Source of the DNA: Draconibacterium sp. | GTDB taxonomy: Bacteria; Bacteroidota; Bacteroidia; Bacteroidales; Prolixibacteraceae | Length of the DNA stretch: 64,000 nt | NCBI GenBank assembly: GCA_016705335.1 | Contig: JADIYN010000022.1 | Coordinates: 20,287 to 84,286 of the forward strand | Direction of reading: 5' to 3' | In this document: positions 1 through 8,601 of the stretch, piece by piece | Numbering within the stretch: the stretch's first letter is position 1 | Layout of the letters: each line of letters opens with the position of its first letter | Made by a program: the position numbers and the translations under genes | Notes under the pieces: model-generated | Seen by the model: only the letters and a program-made list of their open reading frames with translations | Database searches by the model: none | What the model was told of the DNA's origin: nothing

Positions 1-8
1 ACTTTTGA

Positions 9-442
9 TTAATTTTCGATAGCTTCCTGTAAATCCTCATCCGTAACCGAATATTCGTATAAATAATATTCGTCATCCTTTTGAACGTTTATGAAATTCT
101 CAATATCCAATGGATTACGGCTTTTGCCATCTCCTTTAGCGTATAATATGCTAATTGTATCATTAAAAGAAATTATAAGCGTATCAGATACATAACCGAA
201 TGGTTGCAGGAAAGGAGCATTTTCGCCTTTATTTGAATAATAAAAGTCAATAGATGACTCTGGTTGAATTTAAAACGTAGTATCCAACGTAATATAATAA
301 CTGGTTTCAAAGTTAGATACAAAAATATCGATTTGATTTTTTGTCAAATTAATAATTTATATTCGGTTATCGTCGCATATTCCCTGATACAAGATGAAAA
401 AGATAGACCTAAAAAAAGAAATAATACATAAAAGTTTTTCAT
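9..442 (-). CDS. Hypothetical lipoprotein, frame broken
   Basis: The ATG at 442 opens a lipoprotein signal peptide: a positively charged start, a Phe/Leu-rich core and a lipobox ending in Cys at about residue 18 (LSFSSC). After about 32 codons the frame stops, but an adjacent frame continues with coherent sequence rich in D, Y, T and S and ends EAIEN-stop at position 9. One further in-frame stop (TAA in the context ACGTTTTAAATT) lies in the middle. Joined, it would give about 144 residues exported to the inner or outer membrane. I do not recognise the family. It lies just downstream of the larger lipoprotein gene on the same strand, so the two may be co-transcribed. The breaks resemble the indels seen throughout the window. 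Confidence 0.5.
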
Positions 443-455
443 AATCATTTAATTT

Positions 456-484
456 AAGGGCTTCCCTAAAAAGGGAAGCCTTTT
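456..484 (-). terminator. Hairpin between two lipoprotein genes
   Basis: A strong inverted repeat (GGCTTCCCT and AGGGAAGCC around an A-rich loop) lies four bases beyond the stop of the metallopeptidase-like lipoprotein gene. The T-rich tail is clearer in the plus direction, so its role as a terminator for the minus-strand gene is probable but not certain. Confidence 0.5.
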
Positions 485-487
485 AAT

Positions 488-2122
488 TTACCAATATAGT
501 TCAAATAGTTGGTCAACATCTGCATCAGTAACTCCAGTTAGTTTATGGTTTTTAATAGTATTACTTAAGCTGCCGAGTCCATAAGAACTACCTAGAATAT
601 TAAAATTCAAATATTGTAAGGTGTAACCAGTTATTCTATCATTAGGGAAATTCGCACTTCAGAGTGAAAGAAACCATAATAAGTACCACTGTTTCTCTGA
701 TTAAAATCATCAATCATATCAATGAAAATCGGGGAGTATTCCCATTGAGCATCACTTTTCTGCCATCGTTGATGACCTCTTTCATGGTTGTAATTAATAG
801 CTCCTACAACTCCGTAAATATTTCCTAATCTATGATATTCATCATTAGTGAACGCCCATTCGACAGTGGTTGCCCAGCTTTCATAAATGGCTTTTGATGT
901 TTGCCAAAACTGAATATTACCCATGAATTGTGAATGTGACTGATGACCTAATTCATGAGCTGTCGTACCAAATATTATCTGTGTTTGTTTGTAAGTTCCT
1001 TTTCTTGACCCCAAATTTTAATATCCGGCAAAATACCGCTTGCGCTCAATCTCCCCAAAATACTCCTGTACCTTCGCCATCTTTATAGATTATTTTCGTT
1101 TTACCACCACTCATTAATATAGGTCTCCAAATCCCAAGGTTATCCCCATAAAAATGTTTATAAGCAGCCCTATGTATTGTAGCATACATTATTGACTCTC
1201 CACCTGTGCCTATATTAAGATTCCACTCGCCTTTTTGTTTTGGACCATTAAACCAAGCTTGTGCTAAACCGCCATTGCGTATATCATAGTATCCTCTTTC
1301 CCATTTGATTGCATAGTTAACCTCATAAATAAAACCACTCATACTAAATTTCCCATTAGAATCTGTAATGTCTGTTTCTATATGTGTTGACCATCGAGCA
1401 TGAACTTCTGCTCCTTCCAACGGAATATAGCGATTCACAATATAGTCATAAACCTGGATTGTTCCTGATGGATTCCATCTATTAGGTTTAAACAAACTTT
1501 TTAAATTAGATTCTTGATTTTTATAATTGCCTGTTAGTCGACAAGACTCAAATAATAAATCTTCATAAAAATTATTTCTCAATTCAGAACTTTTTAATTC
1601 TGATTCTTCAGAAATCGAATCCATTGGAGGAATATATACTTCATAGAGTATTTCATGTGAAATGTTAGGAATAGTGTAGTCAACAGGAATTACAGAGTAT
1701 TGCCAGTAATTGAAGAATCTGGTAGTTCCGGATCGTGATAATATGTACCATAAACTTCAATTTCGTAATCTAGAGGATAATCGTACAAAATTAAATTTGT
1801 ATCGTTCTTTAGAATCTGCCATTCTTCTTCAGATTTTGGTAGAAAACGTAAATAGATCTTATTTGGGACTAATTCTTCCTCCTGAACATCAACTCCTGCC
1901 GATTTAAGATTTAAAACTGCATTCTTCATATTATAAATAGCAAATGGGTCGTTGATTTTTTTACCCAGTTGAAGCAAACCATCCCTCTGGTTATAATTCG
2001 CTTTAACTGCTTCATGTATTTGAGTTTTGTAACTCAGTCACTAAATCTTCTGTTTGACATCCACTAATCATTATAATAGACATTCCAAGAATGAATATAT
2101 TCTTAATATTAAATGCTTTCAT
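488..2122 (-). CDS. Lipoprotein with zincin HELGH motif, several frameshifts
   Basis: The ATG at 2122 starts a lipoprotein signal with lipobox IMISGC (Cys about residue 22). Coherent protein continues through at least four changes of frame, near 2025, 1690-1700, 1025-1050 and 630, to the stop at 488. This would be a protein of about 540 residues. The middle part has a segment resembling a carboxypeptidase-regulatory or Ig-like fold (about 1300-1480). The C-terminal third carries TTAHELGHQSH, the HExxH signature of a zinc metallopeptidase, followed by Trp/Tyr-rich sequence and an end in LFELYW. The family is known mainly as uncharacterised Bacteroidota cell-surface proteins. The motif supports a zincin fold, but the substrate is unknown. 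It could be a decaying gene, but the break pattern matches the sequence errors elsewhere. Confidence 0.55.
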
Positions 2123-2693
2123 AGGGTATTTTTATTTTTATAAAAATGGTTTTAATAAATATCATTTGCAAGTTTGCAAAAGTCGCTCCGGGTAGTGTTT
2201 TGTCGGGTGGTTTTCAACTGCTCGTCGGGGGACAAAGTAGACGTGTGGCTCATTCCCGGGGAGGCTTACCCAATAAACTTATTTTTGCCAATAATAATGA
2301 GATTTTGCATTTCGTGATTTGTTTTTTTCCTGTTTCGGGGTACGAAGACAGGGGTTTATATTTAATTTAACTGCGAGCAATTTTAATACAATTAAATGTA
2401 ATTTACAAGAGCTTAATTTTGTTTAAGTTCAGTTTTTTTTTTTTACTTTGCAAGTATTAGATAATCAGATGTATGTGTAAAATAAAAATATAAAAATGTT
2501 TTATAACATGTTTTTTTGGTTACCTTTTGTTCATTAGGAAGTGCCAAACAAAAAATGGGGAGTAAATATATTAATCATTTGCACATATTATTAAGTATGG
2601 TTACAAATATTGGACAATAAAAACAAACAAAAAAATCGTTCAAATTCTAATTGATAAGGTTCGTATATTTGTATTTATTGAAAATCAAGTGAA
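2123..2693. other. Gene-poor region with no supported coding sequence
   Basis: This stretch is AT-rich apart from an island at about 2180-2350 with unusually high GC (CGCTCCGGGTAG, CTCGTCGGGG). A 74-codon open frame at 2146-2370 has no recognisable features, no good ribosome-binding site and atypical composition, so I do not call it. The rest has homopolymer T and A runs and no clear promoter. Confidence 0.5.
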
Positions 2694-2897
2694 ATGTAAG
2701 TCATTATAGATATTCAAGGCAGCAAGGCAGAATCTGTGATGGAATTGCTAAAAAGTTTATAATTCGTAAAAGCAATACCGATTACGGATGAAAAAGCAAA
2801 ATTGGAGGAAATGAGGAAGCTGTAGAAAATTTAAATTTTGTAAAAGAATGGAAAGGTTAAAGAACGTTTAACAAGTGAATTATTGAACGAGTTATAA
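2694..2897 (+). pseudogene. Degenerate antitoxin-like gene
   Basis: Read across frames, this encodes KVIIDIQGSKAESVMELL, then FVKAIPITDEKAKLEEM, EAVENLNFVKEWKG and a final SELLNEL-stop. This is the pattern of the short Bacteroidota antitoxins of about 65-75 residues that are paired with RelE/ParE-type toxins. The second codon is a stop (TAA where AAA is expected), another stop replaces a codon after LLKSL, and at least two frame changes follow near 2815 and 2870. With more lesions than neighbouring genes in only 200 bases, this looks like true decay. No intact partner toxin follows. Confidence 0.5.
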
Positions 2898-2913
2898 AAC
2901 ATTTCAAAACAGC

Positions 2914-2982
2914 TCATTGGCGTAAAGGCTTGTTTTCATCGAGATATAATCCAATTGCTTCTTTAGTACGTTTATAGCTCAT
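2914..2982 (-). pseudogene. HicB-like C-terminal remnant
   Basis: A 22-codon frame from ATG 2982 reads SYKRTKEAIGLYLDENKPL. It resembles the segment of HicB-family antitoxins in which a helix (KEAIxLYL) ends the small domain. It lacks the rest of the domain, so it is at most a fragment. Its position next to the degenerate antitoxin suggests an old toxin-antitoxin island. Evidence is weak because the peptide is short. Confidence 0.25.
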
Positions 2983-2993
2983 CCTAAGTTCGA

Positions 2994-3889
2994 TTACCTT
3001 TTCTCAAAAACATAAATCACGGAGCTGCATTTTGAAGGATTTAAAATGCTATTCAACCACGAAATTTTCCCGTAGAAAACCCCTTTCAAAAGTGATAGCT
3101 TCGATTTTTTATATTTCTCACTCAACATCGAAACATAAAACGAATCGAAAGGCATCGTGTGAAGCGAATTCAGTTTAAAACCATGTTTTTCGCCAAGAAG
3201 TTTCATTTGTTTGGGTGCAAAATGCCAGATATGACGCGGTACATCGAAGGCAGCCCAAAAATGTTTGTAGTGTACTGCATCCGTCGAATCGTTGTTTGGG
3301 ACTGCAATTATGAGTTTTCCATCGCTTTTTAATAGACGGTTAAAAGTTGCCATGTTTTCATTCAGTTGATGAATGTGTTCCAAAACATGCCAGAGTGTGA
3401 TTGCATCAAAACTTTTTTCCTTTAGCCTAAAAAGTGATTCAGAAGGTAGATTATCGAGGTTGAATTCCTTTTTTGCAAAATCGCGTGCATCACCGCTTTT
3501 TTCTGTACCGGTAACTCTCCATCCGTTTTCATCCATTTCATTCAGGAAAAAACCTGTGCCGGTGCCAACATCCAAAATTTCTCCTTTTCTCAATCCGGTT
3601 GTTTTTCAACCAGTCGTCGTTTTCGGCCAAGCATGTACTTTCGAACTGAATGATAAACAGAATTTACAACACCTTTTGAAGTATTTGAGTGTGATATGTA
3701 ATTCTCCGATTGGTAATAACGACCAATATTATCTTCATCTTCAATGTTTTCAGTAATTTTAAAACCACAGGAATTACACTTTTTAATTTGAAATTTTTCG
3801 CCCGAAACAAAAAAATCGGTACAAGTTAAAAACGTTTTGAAAGTTTTTCCATCGCAAACCGGACACTGCTGAACATTGAATTTTGGCAT
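2994..3889 (-). CDS. Class I SAM-dependent methyltransferase with zinc-ribbon N-terminus
   Basis: The N-terminal part (from 3889) has two Cys pairs, CPVC at about residue 9 and CNSCGF near residue 38, typical of the zinc-ribbon that precedes some Bacteroidota methyltransferases. The frame changes at about 3591. The continuation has the SAM-binding glycine loop ILDVGTGTGFF, then DAITLWHVLEHI (motif resembling the acidic/His segment of Methyltransf_11/23) and LIIAVPN. Joined length is about 298 residues and the overlap of the two frames makes a single gene much more likely than two. The substrate is not evident: related enzymes act on sugars, lipids or small molecules. It lies upstream of the queA-truB-ftsX group on the minus strand but is separated from queA by a terminator. 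Confidence 0.75.
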
Positions 3890-4024
3890 CTTTTTGAATT
3901 TTGGCGCAAGATAACAATTCTGTCTTTTTTATTGGTTAGATGAAGATTCGCACCTAATATTTATTATTTGGAAATTGCCACAGATTCACAGATTTGAGGA
4001 ATAAAACTAAATTAATCAGATTCA

Positions 4025-4060
4025 CAAAAAACCACGAAGATATCTATTCTCGTGGTTTTT
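4025..4060 (-). terminator. Rho-independent terminator
   Basis: A hairpin with arms AAAAACCACGA and TCGTGGTTTTT lies between queA and the methyltransferase. A- and T-runs flank both sides, so it could act in either direction. It would end the queA transcript on the minus strand. Confidence 0.7.
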
Positions 4061-4100
4061 CTTTTTCCTCCCCTCGGGGAGGCAGGGAGGGGCTATTTCT

Positions 4101-5150
4101 TTAAATTATCAACATTGCATCTCCATAAGTTCCAAATCGGTAGTTCTCTTTTAATGCAGTTTTATAGGCTTCCATTACAAAGTCGTATCCGCCAAAAGCC
4201 GCAACCATCATTAGTAATGTGGAGTATGGCAAATGGAAGTTGGTAATCATCGAGTTGGCTACGCTAAAATCATAAGGCGGAAAAATAAATTTATTAGTCC
4301 AGCCTTCATAAGGGTTCAGGTAACCCTGAGTTGAAACAGAACTTTCAATTGTACGCATAACTGTTGTTCCCACCGCACAAATATTTCTTTTAAGATCTTT
4401 TGCATTGTTAACAACTTTGCAGGCATCTTCAGGGATCCATATTTGTTCCGAATCCATTTTGTGTTTTGTCAAATCTTCAACATCAACACTTCTGAAATTT
4501 CCCAACCCAACATGCAAAGTCAGGTATGTAAAATCTACGCCTTTAATTTCCAGACGTTTCAGTAATTCGCGGCTGAAATGCAACCCTGCTGTAGGAGCAG
4601 CAACCGCACCTTCATGTTTTGCAAATATAGTCTGGTATCTTTCCTTATCTTCAGGTTGAACCGGCCGGTTTATGAATTTAGGTAAAGGTGTTTCGCCCAA
4701 ATCGTACAATGTCTTTTTGAATTCATCGTAAGGACCGTCAAACAAAAAACGGAGTGTTCTGCCGCGAGAAGTTGTGTTGTCGATAACTTCTGCAACAAGT
4801 AAATCGTCATCGCCAAAATAAAGTTTGTTGCCAATTCTGATTTTTCGCGCGGGGTCAACCAAAACGTCCCAAAGCCTTTGTTCACGGTTTAATTCGCGTA
4901 AAAGGAAAACTTCAATCTCTGCGCCGGTTTTTTCCTTGTTACCATACAAACGTGCCGGAAAAACCTTTGTGTTGTTAAAAACCATAACGTCCTTATTATC
5001 AAAATAATCAAGCACGTCTTTAAAAAGTTTGTGTTCAATGGTACGTTTCGCCCTATTTAAAATCATTAATTTTGATTCGTCCCTGTTACCGGCAGGATGC
5101 AGCGCAATTTTATTAGAATCTAATTCAAACTTAAATTTGGATAATTTCAT
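4101..5150 (-). CDS. queA: S-adenosylmethionine:tRNA ribosyltransferase-isomerase QueA
   Basis: This enzyme transfers and isomerises the ribose of SAM onto 7-aminomethyl-7-deazaguanine in tRNA, the step giving epoxyqueuosine. The 349-residue frame is intact and of normal family length. It begins MKLSKFKFELDSNKIALHPA, and has the typical FNNTKVFPARL, GAEIEVFLL, TAGLHFSRELL, LTLHVGLGNFR and TNFHLPYSTLLMM blocks. It lies downstream of truB on the same strand with about 100 bases between them, the order commonly seen in Bacteroidota. The two are probably part of one tRNA-modification and cell-division operon starting at ftsX. Confidence 0.97.
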   Translation of the reverse strand: MKLSKFKFELDSNKIALHPAGNRDESKLMILNRAKRTIEHKLFKDVLDYFDNKDVMVFNNTKVFPARLYGNKEKTGAEIEVFLLRELNREQRLWDVLVDPARKIRIGNKLYFGDDDLLVAEVIDNTTSRGRTLRFLFDGPYDEFKKTLYDLGETPLPKFINRPVQPEDKERYQTIFAKHEGAVAAPTAGLHFSRELLKRLEIKGVDFTYLTLHVGLGNFRSVDVEDLTKHKMDSEQIWIPEDACKVVNNAKDLKRNICAVGTTVMRTIESSVSTQGYLNPYEGWTNKFIFPPYDFSVANSMITNFHLPYSTLLMMVAAFGGYDFVMEAYKTALKENYRFGTYGDAMLII

Positions 5151-5257
5151 ATGATAATTTTTTTATGTTTAATAAATTGCTGTAAACTGAATTACAAAAT
5201 GTACTTTTTTATCTTTAGTTGGTTTACTTTTAAATTACTAAGTTAACGCTGTAATGC

Positions 5258-5970
5258 TCAATTGTTTTCAAACCGGTTTAAATTTTCTATGAAATCGGCC
5301 ACAGTCATCGCATTTTCAACTTTGTAATCACCAATCCGTGTTCGCTTTAATCCTGTCAGATAAGCTCCGCATTTAAGTTCCTCCCCAATATCGCGTGCAA
5401 GTGAACGAATATAAGTTCCTTTGCTGCATACAACTTTTATTTCCGCAGTTGGTAATTGAAACGAAATCAGTTCGATGTTTCTGATAACAATTTTTCTGGG
5501 TTTAAGTTCTAAAGTTTCCCCTTTTCGCGCATAATCGAAAGCTCTTTTTCCATTCACTTTAACGGCAGAAAATACCGGAGGAACCTGTTCAATATCGCCC
5601 ACGAATTTTTTACAGCAGTTTTAAAAATTTCTTCAGTAATAAACGAACAATCATTTTGGCTGTCTTCTTCTGTTTCCAAATCAAAAGAAGGGGTTGTGGC
5701 TCCCAGTTTTATGGTTGCAAAATATTCTTTTTCCTCAGCCTGATAGATTTCAATTTGTTTTGTTGCTTTTCCGGTGCACAAAATTAACAGTCCTGTCGCA
5801 AGTGGATCGAGTGTACCTGCATGACCAACTTTCAATTTTTTGATACCTGTTATTTTGTACAAGGTATTTCGAACCCTGCTAACCAAATCAAAAGATGTCC
5901 ATTCGAGGTCTTTATTGAATAATAAAACCTCGCCATTTGCGAAATCATAAGATTTTTTGAACCCAGGCAT
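5258..5970 (-). CDS. truB: tRNA pseudouridine-55 synthase TruB (frameshifted)
   Basis: The enzyme makes pseudouridine 55 in the T-arm of tRNAs. The N-terminal part (5970 to about 5600) has the catalytic block GHAGTLDPLATGLL with its Asp, and YFATIKLGATTPSFDLE. The C-terminal part (to 5258) has IEQVPPVFSAVKVNGKRAFDYARKG and CSKGTYIRSLARDIGEELK. The frame change at about 5598-5602 falls where AAATTCGTG should read AAATTTCGTG, so one T is missing from a short run. Joined length is about 237 residues, normal for the family. This is an important housekeeping gene, so the break is most likely a sequence error. Confidence 0.93.
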
Positions 5971-6094
5971 TTGTAAACAATTAGAATTCAGTTGTTTGCG
6001 TTATTTTGCAAAAATCAGGCTGCAAAGATAGTAAATACGCTATAATGCTAACAACAAAAGGGGAAATATATTGATTTGACTTGATAGTGTTAAA

Positions 6095-6352
6095 TTAAGA
6101 TTGATTATTGCTTTTTGGTTTTTTCATTATTGCGAATATTTCAAAAGCAAATCCAAACAATAAAATAATTGGTGCAAGTGTTATCCGGCGAAAACTAAAA
6201 ATATCGGGATTAAAAACATTAGGGTCGTCGCTGCCACCACCTGCCATTAAAATAAACCCAATAATGATTATTACAAACCCAACAGCCATTAGTTTGTAGT
6301 TTTCTTTTCCGAGTGCGAACCCTGCGGTATCTTTTGTTTCTTTTTTAGCCAT
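6095..6352 (-). CDS. DUF3098 family small membrane protein
   Basis: I choose the ATG at 6352 (MAKKETKDTAGFALGKENYKLM) rather than the longer frame, because upstream codons run into ftsX and read poorly. The 85-residue product has two predicted membrane helices (VGFVIIIIGFILMAG and ITLAPIILLFGFAFEIFAI) separated by a short Asp/Pro-rich loop. DUF3098 proteins of Bacteroidota almost always follow ftsX, which suggests a part in division or envelope work, though no function is proved. Here the gene that normally follows, undecaprenyl-diphosphate phosphatase, is absent. Confidence 0.85.
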   Translation of the reverse strand: MAKKETKDTAGFALGKENYKLMAVGFVIIIIGFILMAGGGSDDPNVFNPDIFSFRRITLAPIILLFGFAFEIFAIMKKPKSNNQS

Positions 6353-6383
6353 TATTATTATTATTTTAGCGGGGTAAAGATAG

Positions 6384-7262
6384 TCAATAAAACATTTCGT
6401 CAAATTTCATTCTCAGGAATTTGTTTACGGCAAAAAAAGTTGACAGGATTGAAAAAAGCAATCCAAGTATTAAAACTGCTGTAAAAACTACACCTGTTGG
6501 ATAAATAACTTCTGAAGAAATTAATCCCTGTAATTCCTTTCTATACAAATAAATACCTGCCAACAAAATTGAATTGGCTATTATTGATCCGAAAATGCCC
6601 ATCTGCATACTTTGTTTTAAAAATGGTTTTCGAATAAACCAGTTACTGGCCCCAACCATTTGCATGGTATTGATCGTAAAACGTTGGGAATAAACCGAAA
6701 TCCGTATTGTGTTATTAATCAATGCTACAAAAATTATTGTAAGAAGTGCGCTGATAATCAGTACAAAAAAGGTTATTTTTTTAATGTTTTGGTTGATAAT
6801 CAATACCAAATCTTTTTGGTAATATACTTCATCAACCTGGGGATATGAATGAAATACTTTTTCAAGAATTTGTAAACTATCCGCGTTGGTATAATTAGCA
6901 AAAAGTTTTACTTCAATTGATTCAAAAAGTGGGTTGTACCCCAGGAAACCTGTAAAATCCTCACCTAATTGTTCTGTCAATTCTTTACTGGCAGTTTCTT
7001 TGTCGATATAGCGTGTAGATTTTACATAGCTGCTTTTATTTAATTTTTCCTGAAGTTTCTTTATTTCCGCAGGTTTAATATTTTCGTTCAATATCAGCGT
7101 AAAGCCTATTTTTTCCCGCACATAATCAGATAACTGACTACCGTTTACGATGATCATCCCTAAAAAACCTAACATAGTCAGAACCAACGAAATGCTGATT
7201 AACGAAGTAATCCACGATTTGAAGATCCGTTTTTTTAATCTTTTCGGTTTTGTCTCTTTCAT
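6384..7262 (-). CDS. ftsX: Cell division protein FtsX (permease-like)
   Basis: FtsX is the membrane half of the FtsEX complex, which couples division-site ATP hydrolysis to peptidoglycan hydrolase activation. The 292-residue protein has a cytoplasmic basic start (KPKRLKKRIFKSW), a first membrane helix at about residues 18-40, a periplasmic domain with typical LNENIKPAEIKKLQEKL and STRYIDKETASKEL motifs, and three more helices from about residue 160. VGASNWFIRKPFLKQSMQMGIFGS is the conserved cytoplasmic loop. It is the first gene of the minus-strand group ftsX-DUF3098-truB-queA. FtsE is not next to it, which is usual in this phylum. Confidence 0.93.
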   Translation of the reverse strand: MKETKPKRLKKRIFKSWITSLISISLVLTMLGFLGMIIVNGSQLSDYVREKIGFTLILNENIKPAEIKKLQEKLNKSSYVKSTRYIDKETASKELTEQLGEDFTGFLGYNPLFESIEVKLFANYTNADSLQILEKVFHSYPQVDEVYYQKDLVLIINQNIKKITFFVLIISALLTIIFVALINNTIRISVYSQRFTINTMQMVGASNWFIRKPFLKQSMQMGIFGSIIANSILLAGIYLYRKELQGLISSEVIYPTGVVFTAVLILGLLFSILSTFFAVNKFLRMKFDEMFY

Positions 7263-7480
7263 TTTAATTGTGCGAATTTATTGTTACGCTTTAAATACGC
7301 TGTAAAAGTAAAAAAAATGATTGTTTACGAAAACTGAAATTGTGCAGGAATTGGTTAACAATTCTGAAATCATGAAATTCTAAATTGATAACAAATTCTA
7401 AGCAGGAACGTGGGCTGTAAATTAACATTCAAACTTTTCGTTAACAACCACTTAATAACACAAAAAATTAATTACTATTT

Positions 7481-7511
7481 TTTGGAAATATGAAAAAAGG
7501 GAATACTTTTG
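7481..7511 (+). promoter_or_regulatory. Promoter of rplM operon (TTTG-N19-TAnnTTTG)
   Basis: TTTG at 7481-7484 and TACTTTTG at 7504-7511 are separated by 19 bases, exactly the -33/-7 arrangement of the primary Bacteroidota sigma factor. Transcription would begin at about 7516-7520 and give a leader of about 140 bases before rplM. Confidence 0.8.
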
Positions 7512-7516
7512 CAGTC

Positions 7517-7657
7517 CCGATTATTGTCCTTAGTATTAAGGAGTGTAAATAGTTGATTTTCTTTGCAGTAATGATTTTTATTAATATTATTCCGTTGCGA
7601 TAAAACTTTGATCTGTAAATAAAATCGAGAGTTTCTGAATAAAAAAAATTAAATAAA
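7517..7657 (+). promoter_or_regulatory. Long 5' leader of rplM, possible L13 autoregulatory RNA
   Basis: The leader is long for this phylum. It contains a hairpin with arms TCCTTA and TAAGGA (about 7530-7545) and further T- and A-rich pairing potential. Ribosomal-protein leaders have been described upstream of L13 genes in Bacteroidia, and this position fits one. I could not fold it or run a covariance search, so the assignment is tentative. Confidence 0.35.
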
Positions 7658-8113
7658 GTGGACACACTTAGTTATAAAACAGTTTCGGCAAATAAAGCCA
7701 CTGCCAACAAAGAGTGGATTTTAGTTGATGCCGAGGGTCAGGCTTTAGGACGATTGGCCAGTAAAGTTGCCAAAATCCTGAGAGGTAAAAACAAACCGTC
7801 ATTTACCCCACATGCTGATTGTGGAGATAATGTAATTGTCATTAATGCTGAAAAAGTAGTATTGACCGGTAAAAAAATGAGCGATAAAGTTTATATCCGC
7901 CACACTGGCTACCCGGGTGGACAACGTTTTCAAACTGCTACTGAAATTTTGGCTAAATATCCTGAAAGGCTTGTTGAAAAAGCAATTAAAGGTATGTTAC
8001 CAAAAAACAGTTTAGGTAGAAAGTTATATACAAACGTACATGTGGTAGTAGGTGCTGAGCACAAACATGAGGCTCAAAAACCAAAGGTTGTTGATTTAAA
8101 TACGATTAAATAG
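7658..8113 (+). CDS. rplM: 50S ribosomal protein L13
   Basis: L13 binds 23S rRNA early in large-subunit assembly. The 151-residue frame uses a GTG start giving MDTLSYKTVSANKATANKEWILVDAEGQ, the usual N-terminus in Bacteroidota, and has the conserved LGRLASKVAKILRGKNKPSF, HTGYPGG and MLPKNSLGR blocks. It is intact. rpsI follows after five bases, as in most bacteria, and they form one operon with rpsB and tsf further down. Confidence 0.98.
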   Translation: MDTLSYKTVSANKATANKEWILVDAEGQALGRLASKVAKILRGKNKPSFTPHADCGDNVIVINAEKVVLTGKKMSDKVYIRHTGYPGGQRFQTATEILAKYPERLVEKAIKGMLPKNSLGRKLYTNVHVVVGAEHKHEAQKPKVVDLNTIK

Positions 8114-8118
8114 GCAAA

Positions 8119-8505
8119 ATGGAATTAGTTAATACATTAGGACGAAGAAAAACTGCAGTCGCACGTATTTACCTAAGCGAAGGCAAAGGCAATATCACTG
8201 TCAATAAAAGGGAGTTCAAAGAATACTTCCCGTCACTTACATTGCAATACATTGTTTTGCAGCCGTTAAACCTGATTGGTGTTGCGGAAAATTACGATAT
8301 TAAAGTAAACCTCGACGGCGGTGGACCAAAAGGACAGGCTGAAGCTTTACGTCTGGCAATTTCACGGGCACTGGTTGAAATTGATATCGAATCACGGAAA
8401 GAGTTGAAAGCTGCTGGTTTCCTTACCCGCGATCCACGTGAGGTAGAACGTAAAAAACCGGGACAACCAAAAGCAAGGAAACGTTTCCAATTCTCAAAAC
8501 GTTAA
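8119..8505 (+). CDS. rpsI: 30S ribosomal protein S9
   Basis: S9 is a small-subunit protein whose C-terminal tail reaches the P-site tRNA. The 128-residue frame is intact: it starts MELVNTLGRRKTAVARIYL, has GGGPKGQAEALRLAISRAL, and ends with the diagnostic basic tail KARKRFQFSKR. It is translationally linked to rplM, lying five bases downstream. Confidence 0.98.
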   Translation: MELVNTLGRRKTAVARIYLSEGKGNITVNKREFKEYFPSLTLQYIVLQPLNLIGVAENYDIKVNLDGGGPKGQAEALRLAISRALVEIDIESRKELKAAGFLTRDPREVERKKPGQPKARKRFQFSKR

Positions 8506-8533
8506 TATTAGTTATTCATTATATGGATCTAAA

Positions 8534-8572
8534 ACGGTTGAGACTTCCGATTTATCGGAACTACTCAATAGT
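8534..8572 (+). promoter_or_regulatory. Structured leader hairpin upstream of rpsB
   Basis: Two nested stems can form: the inner TTCCGA-TTTA-TCGGAA (about 8545-8560), and an outer GTTGAG paired with CTCAAT that closes with a G-U pair. The element lies in the 96-base gap between rpsI and rpsB, about 30 bases before the rpsB start. That is the right place for a ribosomal-protein autoregulatory leader or an attenuator. There is no T-run directly after it, so it is not a simple terminator. Confidence 0.45.
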
Positions 8573-8601
8573 TGCTTTTAGGACATAGAAAAAGTAAAAA
8601 G

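Noticed and set aside
2146..2370. 74-codon open frame on the plus strand
   Set aside because: No ribosome-binding site, no recognisable domain or signal, atypical composition and location in a GC-rich island; probably not coding.
3373..3756. 127-codon plus-strand frame opposite the methyltransferase
   Set aside because: Opposite-strand shadow; the methyltransferase motifs on the minus strand are clear.
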